DNA of 64,000 nucleotides, taken from contig NZ_FOSN01000001.1 in assembly GCF_900114285.1 (NCBI RefSeq), forward strand, positions 372,001-436,000, written 5' to 3'. Numbering within the stretch: position 1 is the stretch's first letter; each line of letters opens with the position of its first letter. Below the pieces are notes generated by a model. The model did not search any database and was not told the origin of the DNA. It was given only the letters and a program-made list of their open reading frames with translations. Positions 27,296 to 34,846 of this stretch are shown in pieces. The position numbers and the translations under genes are program-made. Source of the DNA: Methylocapsa palsarum (lineage in GTDB: Bacteria > Pseudomonadota > Alphaproteobacteria > Rhizobiales > Beijerinckiaceae).

Positions 27296-28729
27296 ATGAT
27301 CGGGCTGGAATGGAGCGAGCCGGGCCGGGAACGCGTCCCGGAGGCCGAGCAGTTTGGCGCTCTCGGCGCCGCGGCGGTTTCGCTCGTTTGCGCCTTTCTC
27401 ATCTGTGTCGTCATGGCGCTGGCGCCGCTGACCTATCGGGCTGAAGCGGAGCTTGCGATCGGCGCGGCCGGTCAGGACCATCGGCTTCTCTCCGGCGTCT
27501 ATTATGAAGCCGGCCTTGTCAGGTCTCGCGATCTGGCGCGCCAGGCGATCAAGGATCTCAGGATCGAATCGAGGGCGGAATTCAATCCGTCGCTTCAAAA
27601 TCCAGGCTTTGCCGACCGCGCGCTGATCGCGATGGGGCTTGCGCGCGATCCCTCGAGAGTGAGCGAGGAGGAGCGCATCCTCCAGGCCTTCAACGATCAT
27701 CTGACCGTGCGCGCGGCGCCTCGCGCCCGGACCTTCACAATAGGCTTCCAGTCCCAAGACCGGGCCTTCGCGGCCGAAGCCGCCAACGTGATCGCCGATC
27801 TTTACCTCGAAATGCTCGCAGGCGTCCCGGCGGACGCGCGAGGCCTCGAGCCGGCCGCGCATATTGTGACCCGCGCCGCCGAGCCGGCGTTGCCTCAGGT
27901 TCAGGGATCTCTTCTGCTGCTGTCGGGCGCTGGGACGATATTCTTGGCGGCGCTCTCGGGATTTTTCTGGCGTGGATTTTCGGGCGTCTTTTCAGCGCTT
28001 GAGCGGGAGCCTGCGCCTCAATCCGCGTTCGAACAGCTGCGCATCCTTGGCCCCACCCCGGTCTTCGCCAGACTTCACGAAACGGCGCGGCGCGGCCTGA
28101 TACAGCCGAGCCTTGTCGGCGCCGCCCGCGCCGAAAGGGTCGCGGCGGACATCGCCTCGCGCATTTTGTCCGCCCGCCCGAAATCGCAGGGCGCGCGGAT
28201 CGTCGCCTCCAGCCTGACCGCCGCCGCCGCAAGGCCGATGATGCTGGCTTTCGCCCGCTATCTGGCGCAGGAGGACCACGCGATCGTCATCGCGTTTGAT
28301 GCGGCGGAGTCGGCCGGGCTTCAGCCGCGCGGAGGGCAGGCGCCCGGGCTTGCCGAACTGGTCTCTGGACAAGCGTCATTTTCGGAAGTTATCCGGCGCG
28401 ATCCCGCGTCGCGGCTGCATTTCGTCGCGGCCGGCGTCGGCGATGCGCTTGATCATCAGTCCCTTGAGCGCATTCTCGACGCGCTGGAGCTGACCTACGA
28501 TTTTGTCCTCTTGATCGCGCCGCCGCTCGATCGGAGCGATTTGGCGAAAAAGCTCGCCGAGAAAGCGGAGTTCTTCGTTCTTGCGACGCCGCCGCAACCG
28601 CGCGAAGGCGATGTCAGGGAAGCGCGAACGGAATTGATCGAGCGCGGCGCTGGCGAGGTTCTCGTGATCGGCATGCCGTCGGAGGCTCCGCCATCGAAGT
28701 GGGACGGCGCCTGCAAGGACGCCGCCTAG
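27296..28729 (+). CDS. Wzz/GumC-like chain-length protein with degenerate kinase-like domain
   Basis: 477 residues from the ATG at 27296, with GGAG at 7-nt spacing. The N-terminal Wzz part has one membrane helix (VSLVCAFLICVVMALAPL), a periplasmic portion with helical coiled segments, and a second helix (GSLLLLSGAGTIFLAAL). The C-terminal cytoplasmic part resembles the BY-kinase/ParA fold of ExoP-type polysaccharide regulators but lacks a Walker A P-loop (the segment reads ASSLTAAAARPMM) and a tyrosine-rich tail. Such proteins control polysaccharide export chain length. The missing P-loop suggests a kinase-dead scaffold. The stop is made by repeat copy G. ugd lies 3 kb away. Confidence 0.8.
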   Translation: MIGLEWSEPGRERVPEAEQFGALGAAAVSLVCAFLICVVMALAPLTYRAEAELAIGAAGQDHRLLSGVYYEAGLVRSRDLARQAIKDLRIESRAEFNPSLQNPGFADRALIAMGLARDPSRVSEEERILQAFNDHLTVRAAPRARTFTIGFQSQDRAFAAEAANVIADLYLEMLAGVPADARGLEPAAHIVTRAAEPALPQVQGSLLLLSGAGTIFLAALSGFFWRGFSGVFSALEREPAPQSAFEQLRILGPTPVFARLHETARRGLIQPSLVGAARAERVAADIASRILSARPKSQGARIVASSLTAAAARPMMLAFARYLAQEDHAIVIAFDAAESAGLQPRGGQAPGLAELVSGQASFSEVIRRDPASRLHFVAAGVGDALDHQSLERILDALELTYDFVLLIAPPLDRSDLAKKLAEKAEFFVLATPPQPREGDVREARTELIERGAGEVLVIGMPSEAPPSKWDGACKDAA

Positions 28730-28842
28730 AGCGCTTTCCGATCGCATGAAGTCATGCGATCGATCAGAAATCGCTTCAGAATCAAATGCTTGAGCATATT
28801 CATGTCGATTGGATTGATTCAATCCGATCGGAATATGCTCCA
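28727..28842 (-). repeat. 116-bp MITE-like repeat, copy G
   Basis: Reverse copy starting at the CTAG that contains the TAG stop codon of the Wzz-like gene; both hairpins are well preserved. Confidence 0.93.
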
Positions 28843-28888
28843 GAGCGCTTTCCGATCGCATGAAGTCATCCGGTCAAAAAGCGCTCTA
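28842..28888 (-). repeat. half copy of the 116-bp repeat (second hairpin only), adjacent to copy G
   Basis: Directly after copy G comes AGAGCGCTTTCCGATCGCAT, then a diverged centre and AAAAAGCGCTCT. It keeps the outer AGAGCGCTTT/AAAGCGCTCT arms of hairpin 2 but lacks hairpin 1. This may be a tandem remnant. Confidence 0.75.
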
Positions 28889-28896
28889 CGCCGTGG

Positions 28897-29106
28897 TCAG
28901 GCGTCGGGCTTTTCCATCCATCTGATCAAAGGCATCAACGGCAGGATCCATGCGAGGCCGAGCGCGGCGTAGCAGAGGCCCTGAATTAATCCGGGCGCCT
29001 GCTGGATCGGGCGCGCCTGCGCGAGCGCCATGGCGACAAGCGCGTAAACGAGCACAAAGCCCACCATGACCACCGCGCCGATGAATTTCCGGATCCGGCG
29101 GGGCAT
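28897..29106 (-). CDS. DUF2842 small membrane protein
   Basis: 69 residues with two transmembrane helices: IGAVVMVGFVLVYALVAMALAQ and IQGLCYAALGLAWILPLMPLI, ending with a short RWMEKPDA tail. This is the DUF2842 layout found throughout alphaproteobacteria, where the C-terminal helix and WMEKPD-like tail are conserved. The function is unknown. It is immediately beyond the repeat copies. Confidence 0.87.
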   Translation of the reverse strand: MPRRIRKFIGAVVMVGFVLVYALVAMALAQARPIQQAPGLIQGLCYAALGLAWILPLMPLIRWMEKPDA

Positions 29107-29186
29107 GTGTTCTCCAGTATGGCGCAGAGGGAAGCGGAACGCCTTATACGCCCTCTCGATCGGAACCGGGCGAAAAATACGCCGGC

Positions 29187-30437
29187 CTATTCCGGCATGA
29201 CCTCAGGCTTGTTGTTGGGGAATTTTGCGATCGTCGCGGGATCGATGTTGAGATGCTGGGCGACCAGGGCCGGCGGCGTATGGGTCACCCAATCCGAGAG
29301 CGAAACGTCGGCGAAGTAAGGGCTCCTGAACACTTCCAGGAATTGCAGATCGGTGTCGCCGACATTCTGGATGTAATGTCCGTTGCTGCGCTTCACATAT
29401 CCGATGTCTCCGGGATTGAAATCCATCGTCACCGCGCGCGGGCCTGAATCGAACACCGTCATGCGGCCCTTGCCCTTGATCCAGTATTGCCATTCGTCCG
29501 CGTTGGGATGCCAGTGCATTTCCCGCAGGGCGCCGGGGCGCAGCGTGACCATCGCGGCCGCGATGGTTTTCGAGACCAGAAAATTGCCGCTGTCGGCGAT
29601 CCTCACTTCGCCGCCCCTGGTTTGTCTCGTGGGGGGCATGGACCCCAGCGAAAAGGTGAACGAATTTGGCGGAAAGCCCAGTTTTCCCTTCACCGCGGCC
29701 TGATCCACGGCGAGGGGGCCGGGAAGTTCCCCTTGAAAGATGTAGAGCTGGTGGAGGGGAATTTTCGCGAATGTCTCGGCCGGGACGCCGAAATTTTCGG
29801 CGAGGATCTGCGGCGGGGTGTGCGCGAGCCATTCGGTGATCAGCAGGGTGTTGTATTCCGTCGCCTTGCCGTCGTCGAAACAAAGCAGGAATTCACAGCC
29901 GTCCGGCCCAAGTCCCTGCAGCGAATGAGGCAGCCCGGCGGGAAAATACCATATGTCTCCCTGTTTCACGTCGGCGACCTGGGCCCGGCCCATTTCGTCG
30001 AGAATTGTGACCCGGCAGGCGCCCGAGGTCACAAAGCCCCATTCGGCGGCGAGGTGCCAGTGCATCTCCCTTATGCCGCCGGCGGTCAGCTTCATGTCGA
30101 CGCCGGAAATCGTTTCAGCAATCGCGAAATCGGCCTGCGTCACCTGACGCGCCCAGCCTCCGTTCTGGATCCGCTTGGGCGCATTATTGAACGAGGCCCA
30201 GAACATCGGCATGTCGCTGACATCCGTGGGCGGCGGCGATTGCGCCGAAGGAAATTGCGCGCCGAGCGCCGGATTTTGCGGACCGGGGTCGGTCAGGCTC
30301 GCGGGATTGCCTTTGGTGTTGAGCGCGCCCTGCGGCGGCTCGTCCGGATTGCCGAAAGACGCGGCCTTCGCCGCCGCCACTGTCGCGGCCACCGTGCCGG
30401 CCGCGGACAACATGCTCCGTCTTGAAACCCTGGCCAT
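29187..30437 (-). CDS. Tat-exported bicupin oxalate decarboxylase
   Basis: 416 residues from the ATG at 30437 with AAAAGGAAAGG upstream. A twin-arginine signal (VSRRSMLSAAGTVAATVAAAKA) sends it to the periplasm. Two cupin barrels follow, each with the manganese ligand set (EMHWHLAAEWGFV and EMHWHPNADEWQYWI). The active-site lid of oxalate decarboxylases, SENST in Bacillus OxdC, reads TEYNT here; the key Glu is kept but two neighbours differ. It should convert oxalate to formate and CO2. A formate role in C1 metabolism would make sense but is inference. No oxalate transporter is adjacent. Confidence 0.92.
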   Translation of the reverse strand: MARVSRRSMLSAAGTVAATVAAAKAASFGNPDEPPQGALNTKGNPASLTDPGPQNPALGAQFPSAQSPPPTDVSDMPMFWASFNNAPKRIQNGGWARQVTQADFAIAETISGVDMKLTAGGIREMHWHLAAEWGFVTSGACRVTILDEMGRAQVADVKQGDIWYFPAGLPHSLQGLGPDGCEFLLCFDDGKATEYNTLLITEWLAHTPPQILAENFGVPAETFAKIPLHQLYIFQGELPGPLAVDQAAVKGKLGFPPNSFTFSLGSMPPTRQTRGGEVRIADSGNFLVSKTIAAAMVTLRPGALREMHWHPNADEWQYWIKGKGRMTVFDSGPRAVTMDFNPGDIGYVKRSNGHYIQNVGDTDLQFLEVFRSPYFADVSLSDWVTHTPPALVAQHLNIDPATIAKFPNNKPEVMPE

Positions 30438-30632
30438 GACGAGCCTTTCCTTTTGACGGCTCCGCCGACTCTGGATCGGTCGGTCGGCGCGCTCGCGTCG
30501 CTCATTGTAGTGCAATACTGGCGAGGCCTTAATCCTTCGTTCCTGCCGGCGGGAGAAGTTTGACGCGATGGACAAGGCGCCCGCCGGGGCCTTATCTCTG
30601 CGGGCAATCCCCTTTCCAACAGGAAAACGCCG

Positions 30633-31730
30633 ATGACCGAGCTTGCTTACGATCCCGCAGGGGCGGCGCGCTCGCGCTCGCGCGCGTCCGGGCTCGGCCG
30701 CGCCGTGGCGATCTGGCTCTGGGGCCTTGCCGCGCTCATTTTCCTGATGGTCGTCGTCGGCGGCGCGACGCGGCTGACCGAGTCCGGCCTTTCCATCACG
30801 CAATGGAAACCCCTGACCGGAATCGTTCCGCCGCTCAGTCAGGCGGATTGGCTGGCCGAATTCGAAAATTACAAGCGCATTCCGCAATATTCCGAGGTCT
30901 TTCCTGACATGGATCTCGGCGGTTTCAGATTCATCTTTTTCTGGGAATGGAGCCACCGCCTGCTCGGCCGCGTGATCGGGCTTGCGACGCTCCTGCCGCT
31001 GATCTTCTTCTGGGCGAAGGGAGCGCTGTCGTTTGACCTGAAAGCCAAGCTGCTCGGAATCCTCGCTCTCGGCGGCCTGCAGGGATTCGTCGGATGGTGG
31101 ATGGTGAAGTCCGGGCTTTCCGGGCGCGTCGAAGTGGCCCAGGAGCGGCTGGCGATCCACCTTCTTCTTGCGTCGGTCACATTCGCGGCCGTCGTCTGGA
31201 TCGCCTCATCGCTCAAGGATCGGCCCGCTGAAGTTCCGACCCGCGTTTTATCGCGCTTGAAAGGATTCTCGGCGGGGATTCTGGCGCTTGTGCTGACGCA
31301 GATCGGGCTCGGCGCGCTCGTTGCGGGCTTGCGGGCGGGGAGGGTTTTCAACACCTGGCCGCTCATGGAGGGCCATATCGCCCCGCCGCTGGACCAGTTG
31401 ACGAGCCTGTCCCCGCTCTGGCGCAATTTCGTGGACAATATGGTCCTGGCGCAGTTCCAGCACCGCATGACGGCCTATGCTTTACTGGCGCTTGCGCTCT
31501 CGCAGGCGCTGTACGCCTTGCGCTACGTTCCGGCGACACGGTCATCGCGCAGGGCGGTTATACTGGCTTGCGCCGTCGCGACCCAGCTTTTGATCGGCGT
31601 CGCGACGCTGGTTCTGGCCGTGCCACTCTGGGCTGGATTGCTGCATCAGGCGGCGGCGATTGTCGTGCTAGGCCTTGCCGCGGCGAACGCCGAGGCCATC
31701 TGGGCGGAGCGTTCGCGGCGAATGGCGTAG
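30633..31730 (+). CDS. ctaA: heme A synthase
   Basis: 365 residues with eight predicted membrane helices in two similar halves. Each half has histidine ligands for haem, seen in WEWSHRLLGRVIG and QFQHRMTAYALL. The N-terminal GGATRLTESGLSITQWKPLTG and the GALVAGLRAGRVFNTWPLM segment are CtaA/COX15 signatures. It oxidises the methyl group of haem O to a formyl group for the aa3-type cytochrome oxidase. No ctaB or cytochrome oxidase genes are in the window. Confidence 0.96.
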   Translation: MTELAYDPAGAARSRSRASGLGRAVAIWLWGLAALIFLMVVVGGATRLTESGLSITQWKPLTGIVPPLSQADWLAEFENYKRIPQYSEVFPDMDLGGFRFIFFWEWSHRLLGRVIGLATLLPLIFFWAKGALSFDLKAKLLGILALGGLQGFVGWWMVKSGLSGRVEVAQERLAIHLLLASVTFAAVVWIASSLKDRPAEVPTRVLSRLKGFSAGILALVLTQIGLGALVAGLRAGRVFNTWPLMEGHIAPPLDQLTSLSPLWRNFVDNMVLAQFQHRMTAYALLALALSQALYALRYVPATRSSRRAVILACAVATQLLIGVATLVLAVPLWAGLLHQAAAIVVLGLAAANAEAIWAERSRRMA

Positions 31731-31738
31731 ACAAGATC

Positions 31739-33061
31739 TCAGTTCAGCGCTGTCTGTTTGCCCCGGCCGACGTCGGAATAGGTGAAATTCTGCCGCGCCA
31801 TTTCTTCGGGATCGTAAATGTTGCGCAGATCGACCATGATCGGCGCGTTCAGCAATTCCTTGAGACGGTCGAGATCGAGAGCTCGGAACGCGTCCCATTC
31901 CGTCACGATCACGAGCGCGTCCGCCTTGTCGCAGCAGCTGTAGGGATCGTAGAAAAAGGTCAGGTCGTTCAGGACGAGACGAGCCTGATCCATCCCTTCG
32001 GGATCGAAGACATTGATTTTCGCGCCCGCGTCCTGAAGCGCGGTGATAATGGAAATCGCCGGCGAATCACGCATGTCGTCGGTGTTCGGCTTGAAAGTGA
32101 GGCCGAGGATCGCGATGGTCTTGCCCCGCACCGAACCGCCGCAGGCGGTCAGCACCTTGCGCGCCATGGCCCGTTTACGCTGATCGTTCACGGCGGCGAC
32201 CATTTCGACGATGCGGATCGGCGAGCCGTAATCCTGCGCGGTCTTGATCAGAGCGGACGTGTCCTTGGGGAAGCAGGACCCGCCGTATCCCGGACCCGCA
32301 TGGAGGAACTTCGAGCCGATGCGCTGATCGAGGCCGATGCCGCGGGCGACATCCTGCACGTTGGCGCCGACCTGTTCGCAAAGATCGGCGATCTCGTTGA
32401 TGAATGTGATCTTGGTCGCCAGGAAGGCGTTCGCCGCATATTTGGTGAGTTCGGAGGTCCGCCGGCTGGTGAAGACAAACGGCGCGTGATTGAGAAAGAG
32501 CGGCCGGTAAATTTCCGTCATCACCACTTCGGCGCGCTTGTCTTCGACGCCAAGGACGATCCGGTCAGGCCTCTTGAAATCGCCGATCGCGGCGCCTTCG
32601 CGTAAGAATTCGGGATTGGACACAACGGAGATGTCGGCGTCGGGACGGACCTCCCGAATGATGCGCTCAACCTCGTCGCCGGTGCCGACCGGAACCGTGG
32701 ATTTTGTGACGATCACCGTGAATCCGTTGAGCCCGGCGGCGATGGCGCGCGCGGCCTCGTAGACAAAGGAAAGGTCAGCGTGTCCATCGCCGCGTCTTGA
32801 GGGCGTGCCGACCGCAATGAACACCGCGCCGGCTCCTTCAACGGCCGAGGCAAGGTCCGTGGAAAAGGAAAGCCGCTGTTGGCGCACGTTCTTGGCGACG
32901 AGTTCTTCGAGCCCCGGCTCGAAGATTGGCATTTTGCCGGCTTTCAAAGCCTCGACCTTTTTCACATCCGTGTCGATGCAGCTGACAACATGGCCGAAAT
33001 CGGCGAGGCAAGCTCCCGAAACCAGCCCGACATAGCCTGAACCGACCATAGTGATGCGCAT
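31739..33061 (-). CDS. UDP-glucose 6-dehydrogenase
   Basis: 440 residues from the ATG at 33061; the frame extends two codons up to a TTG. N-terminal NAD fold ITMVGSGYVGLVSGACLADFGH, the central dimer helix, and the catalytic cysteine in GPGYGGSCFPKDT. The C-terminal domain carries LGLTFKPNTDDMRDSPA. It oxidises UDP-glucose to UDP-glucuronate for surface polysaccharides, like RkpK/Ugd of rhizobia. It faces convergently with ctaA (8-bp gap between stops). The Wzz-like gene 3 kb away suggests a polysaccharide link. Confidence 0.95.
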   Translation of the reverse strand: MRITMVGSGYVGLVSGACLADFGHVVSCIDTDVKKVEALKAGKMPIFEPGLEELVAKNVRQQRLSFSTDLASAVEGAGAVFIAVGTPSRRGDGHADLSFVYEAARAIAAGLNGFTVIVTKSTVPVGTGDEVERIIREVRPDADISVVSNPEFLREGAAIGDFKRPDRIVLGVEDKRAEVVMTEIYRPLFLNHAPFVFTSRRTSELTKYAANAFLATKITFINEIADLCEQVGANVQDVARGIGLDQRIGSKFLHAGPGYGGSCFPKDTSALIKTAQDYGSPIRIVEMVAAVNDQRKRAMARKVLTACGGSVRGKTIAILGLTFKPNTDDMRDSPAISIITALQDAGAKINVFDPEGMDQARLVLNDLTFFYDPYSCCDKADALVIVTEWDAFRALDLDRLKELLNAPIMVDLRNIYDPEEMARQNFTYSDVGRGKQTALN

Positions 33062-33419
33062 TGCCAACCTCAGCTTCGGTTAAGTTAACGTTGAAATTAT
33101 TCGTAACACGTTTCTATTGCAGCTTGAAGTGAACGGCTGATTCGCATTCCACTCTCCTGCCCGAACCTGGTTTCGCCATCGCAGGGCGGCGCCGCCCGGA
33201 TCACACGGTTACTGGTTCGAAACGCATGCTCACTGGTTCGAAACGCATGCTTACGCTAAGCTCTCGACCTTGACCGGCGCCTCAGCTCCGAGAATAAACA
33301 GGCCGAAATGCTGCGTTGCGGCGCAGTCACGGCTTGATGGCTCAATCGGCCCCCTGACGTCAAGGTAAGATTTTGAAAAGCCAGACGTCCGCGACGCATT
33401 CACCCTGGGATCCATCGCC
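33062..33419. other. 358-nt intergenic region between ugd and the FAD oxidoreductase
   Basis: No gene recognised. The ugd side is AT-rich with GGTTAAGTTAACGTTGAAATT near 33075, a likely ugd promoter. The middle holds a 20-bp direct repeat (33211-33251). Confidence 0.5.
33211..33251 (+). repeat. 20-bp direct repeat, period 21
   Basis: ACTGGTTCGAAACGCATGCT occurs at 33211-33230 and again at 33232-33251 with one base between. Each unit includes the palindrome TTCGAA. It could be a paired regulator site for the gene at 33420, or a slippage duplication. Confidence 0.75.
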
Positions 33420-34838
33420 ATGAACGAGGTGTTACGACCCGACCTATGCGTGCTCGGCGGCGGAGCCGCGGGGCAATCGCTCGCGGTCGGCGCCGCGCTG
33501 TGGGGACTGTCCGTCGTGATCGTCGAAAGACGGGCTCTGGCGGCAGACCGCCTGGACGCCGCCGCCCGAGGCCGCACGTTGCTTTCCGCGAGCCGCATCG
33601 TAAAGACCCTGCGGGGCGGCCGGGAGTTAGGCGTTCTGACGGACGAACCGCGGATCGAGTTTCGCCGGATTGGCGAGCGAGCCTCCCTCGCCGCCTTGAA
33701 GATCGCGCCGAATTACGCGAGGGCCCGGCTTGAAGCCATGAAGATCGACGTTATCGCCGCCACCGGACGATTCACCCGCCGCGACGCTCTTGAAGCGGGA
33801 GGGCGCACGATCAAGGCGCGGCGATTCGTCATCGCGACGGGCTCCGAGGACAAGATCTCGCCGATCCCGGGTCTGGATCTCGTTCACCCCCTGACCTGCG
33901 CATCGGTTTGTGACCTGGACAGCCCGCCGTCCCGCCTGATCGTGATCGGCGGTGACCCGCATGGCCTCGCCGTCGCGCAGGCGCTGCGCCGCCTTGGGGC
34001 CGGGGTCGTCGTCGTGACCGGCGGCGCGCTTCTGCCCGAACTCGATGAGGAGTTTTCCGGGCCGGTGCGGGCCCAGTTCCAGGCCGACGGAATCCGCCTC
34101 GTCGAGGGGGCGGAGGTCATCCGCATCGAACCGCAAGGCGACGGGCTGCGCGTCTTCCTGTCCGGGGGGAGGCAGGAGGATTTCATCGAAGGATCGCATC
34201 TGATGATCGCCGCCGGAGCCAGTCCTTTGGTCGAAGGGCTGGGACTTGCCGCCGCGGGCGTGCGCTACAGCGCGGAGGGGATCGACGTCGGCGCAAACTT
34301 GCGCTCCAGCAATCGTCGCATCTTCGCGATCGGGCGCGCCGCGCGCGTCCAGCAGGGCTCCGGGGCGGGCGAATATCACGCCTCTGTCGTCCTTCCGGCG
34401 ATCATCGGGCTGCCTGCGCGCAAAATAGCGCCCGGCGCCTCTGCGGACGTCATCATGACGGATCCTCCGATCGCCGTCGCCGGCCTCCGCGAAGCCGAGG
34501 CGCGCGCGCAGCGCAAGTCTATCCGGATTTTCCGCTTCCCCTTTTGCGAAACGGATCGGGGCCGGATTGAAAGCGCCACGGGCCACGTCACGCTGATCTG
34601 CTCCAGAAACGGGACCATCCTCGGCGGCGCGATTGTCGGAACCGGGGCTGAGGAGTTGATCAATCTCCTGACGCTCGCCATATCAAGGGGCGTGAACGCG
34701 GCGACTCTCGCAACCGAGCTTATCCCGTATCCCAGTCTGGCGGACGCCGTCCGCAGGGCAGGTCAGCAATTTGCCGCTCGCCGCGGGGCGAACCCGGCGA
34801 CGCGCCTGCTTCTTCGCATCTTGCGCAAGATCGGATAG
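33420..34838 (+). CDS. FAD-dependent pyridine-nucleotide oxidoreductase lacking the redox disulfide
   Basis: 472 residues of the dihydrolipoamide dehydrogenase/mercuric reductase fold: N-terminal FAD site (CVLGGGAAGQSLAVGAALWG), NAD site (LIVIGGDPHGLAVAQALRRLG) and C-terminal dimerisation domain. The active CxxxxC normally found in GGTCLNVGCIP is replaced by GRTLLSASRIVKTL, and the C-terminal His-Glu pair by LIPYPSLADA, so it cannot be a normal disulfide reductase. It may be an NAD(P)H oxidase, quinone reductase or redox sensor. It stops 8 bp before a histidine kinase gene, suggesting co-expression and perhaps redox signalling. Confidence 0.85.
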   Translation: MNEVLRPDLCVLGGGAAGQSLAVGAALWGLSVVIVERRALAADRLDAAARGRTLLSASRIVKTLRGGRELGVLTDEPRIEFRRIGERASLAALKIAPNYARARLEAMKIDVIAATGRFTRRDALEAGGRTIKARRFVIATGSEDKISPIPGLDLVHPLTCASVCDLDSPPSRLIVIGGDPHGLAVAQALRRLGAGVVVVTGGALLPELDEEFSGPVRAQFQADGIRLVEGAEVIRIEPQGDGLRVFLSGGRQEDFIEGSHLMIAAGASPLVEGLGLAAAGVRYSAEGIDVGANLRSSNRRIFAIGRAARVQQGSGAGEYHASVVLPAIIGLPARKIAPGASADVIMTDPPIAVAGLREAEARAQRKSIRIFRFPFCETDRGRIESATGHVTLICSRNGTILGGAIVGTGAEELINLLTLAISRGVNAATLATELIPYPSLADAVRRAGQQFAARRGANPATRLLLRILRKIG

Positions 34839-34846
34839 GAGCGCCG

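Noticed and set aside
30438-31160. Upstream extension of the oxalate decarboxylase frame, antisense to ctaA
   Set aside because: The Tat signal at 30437 with a good ribosome site marks the true start; the extension has no homology and lies antisense to ctaA.
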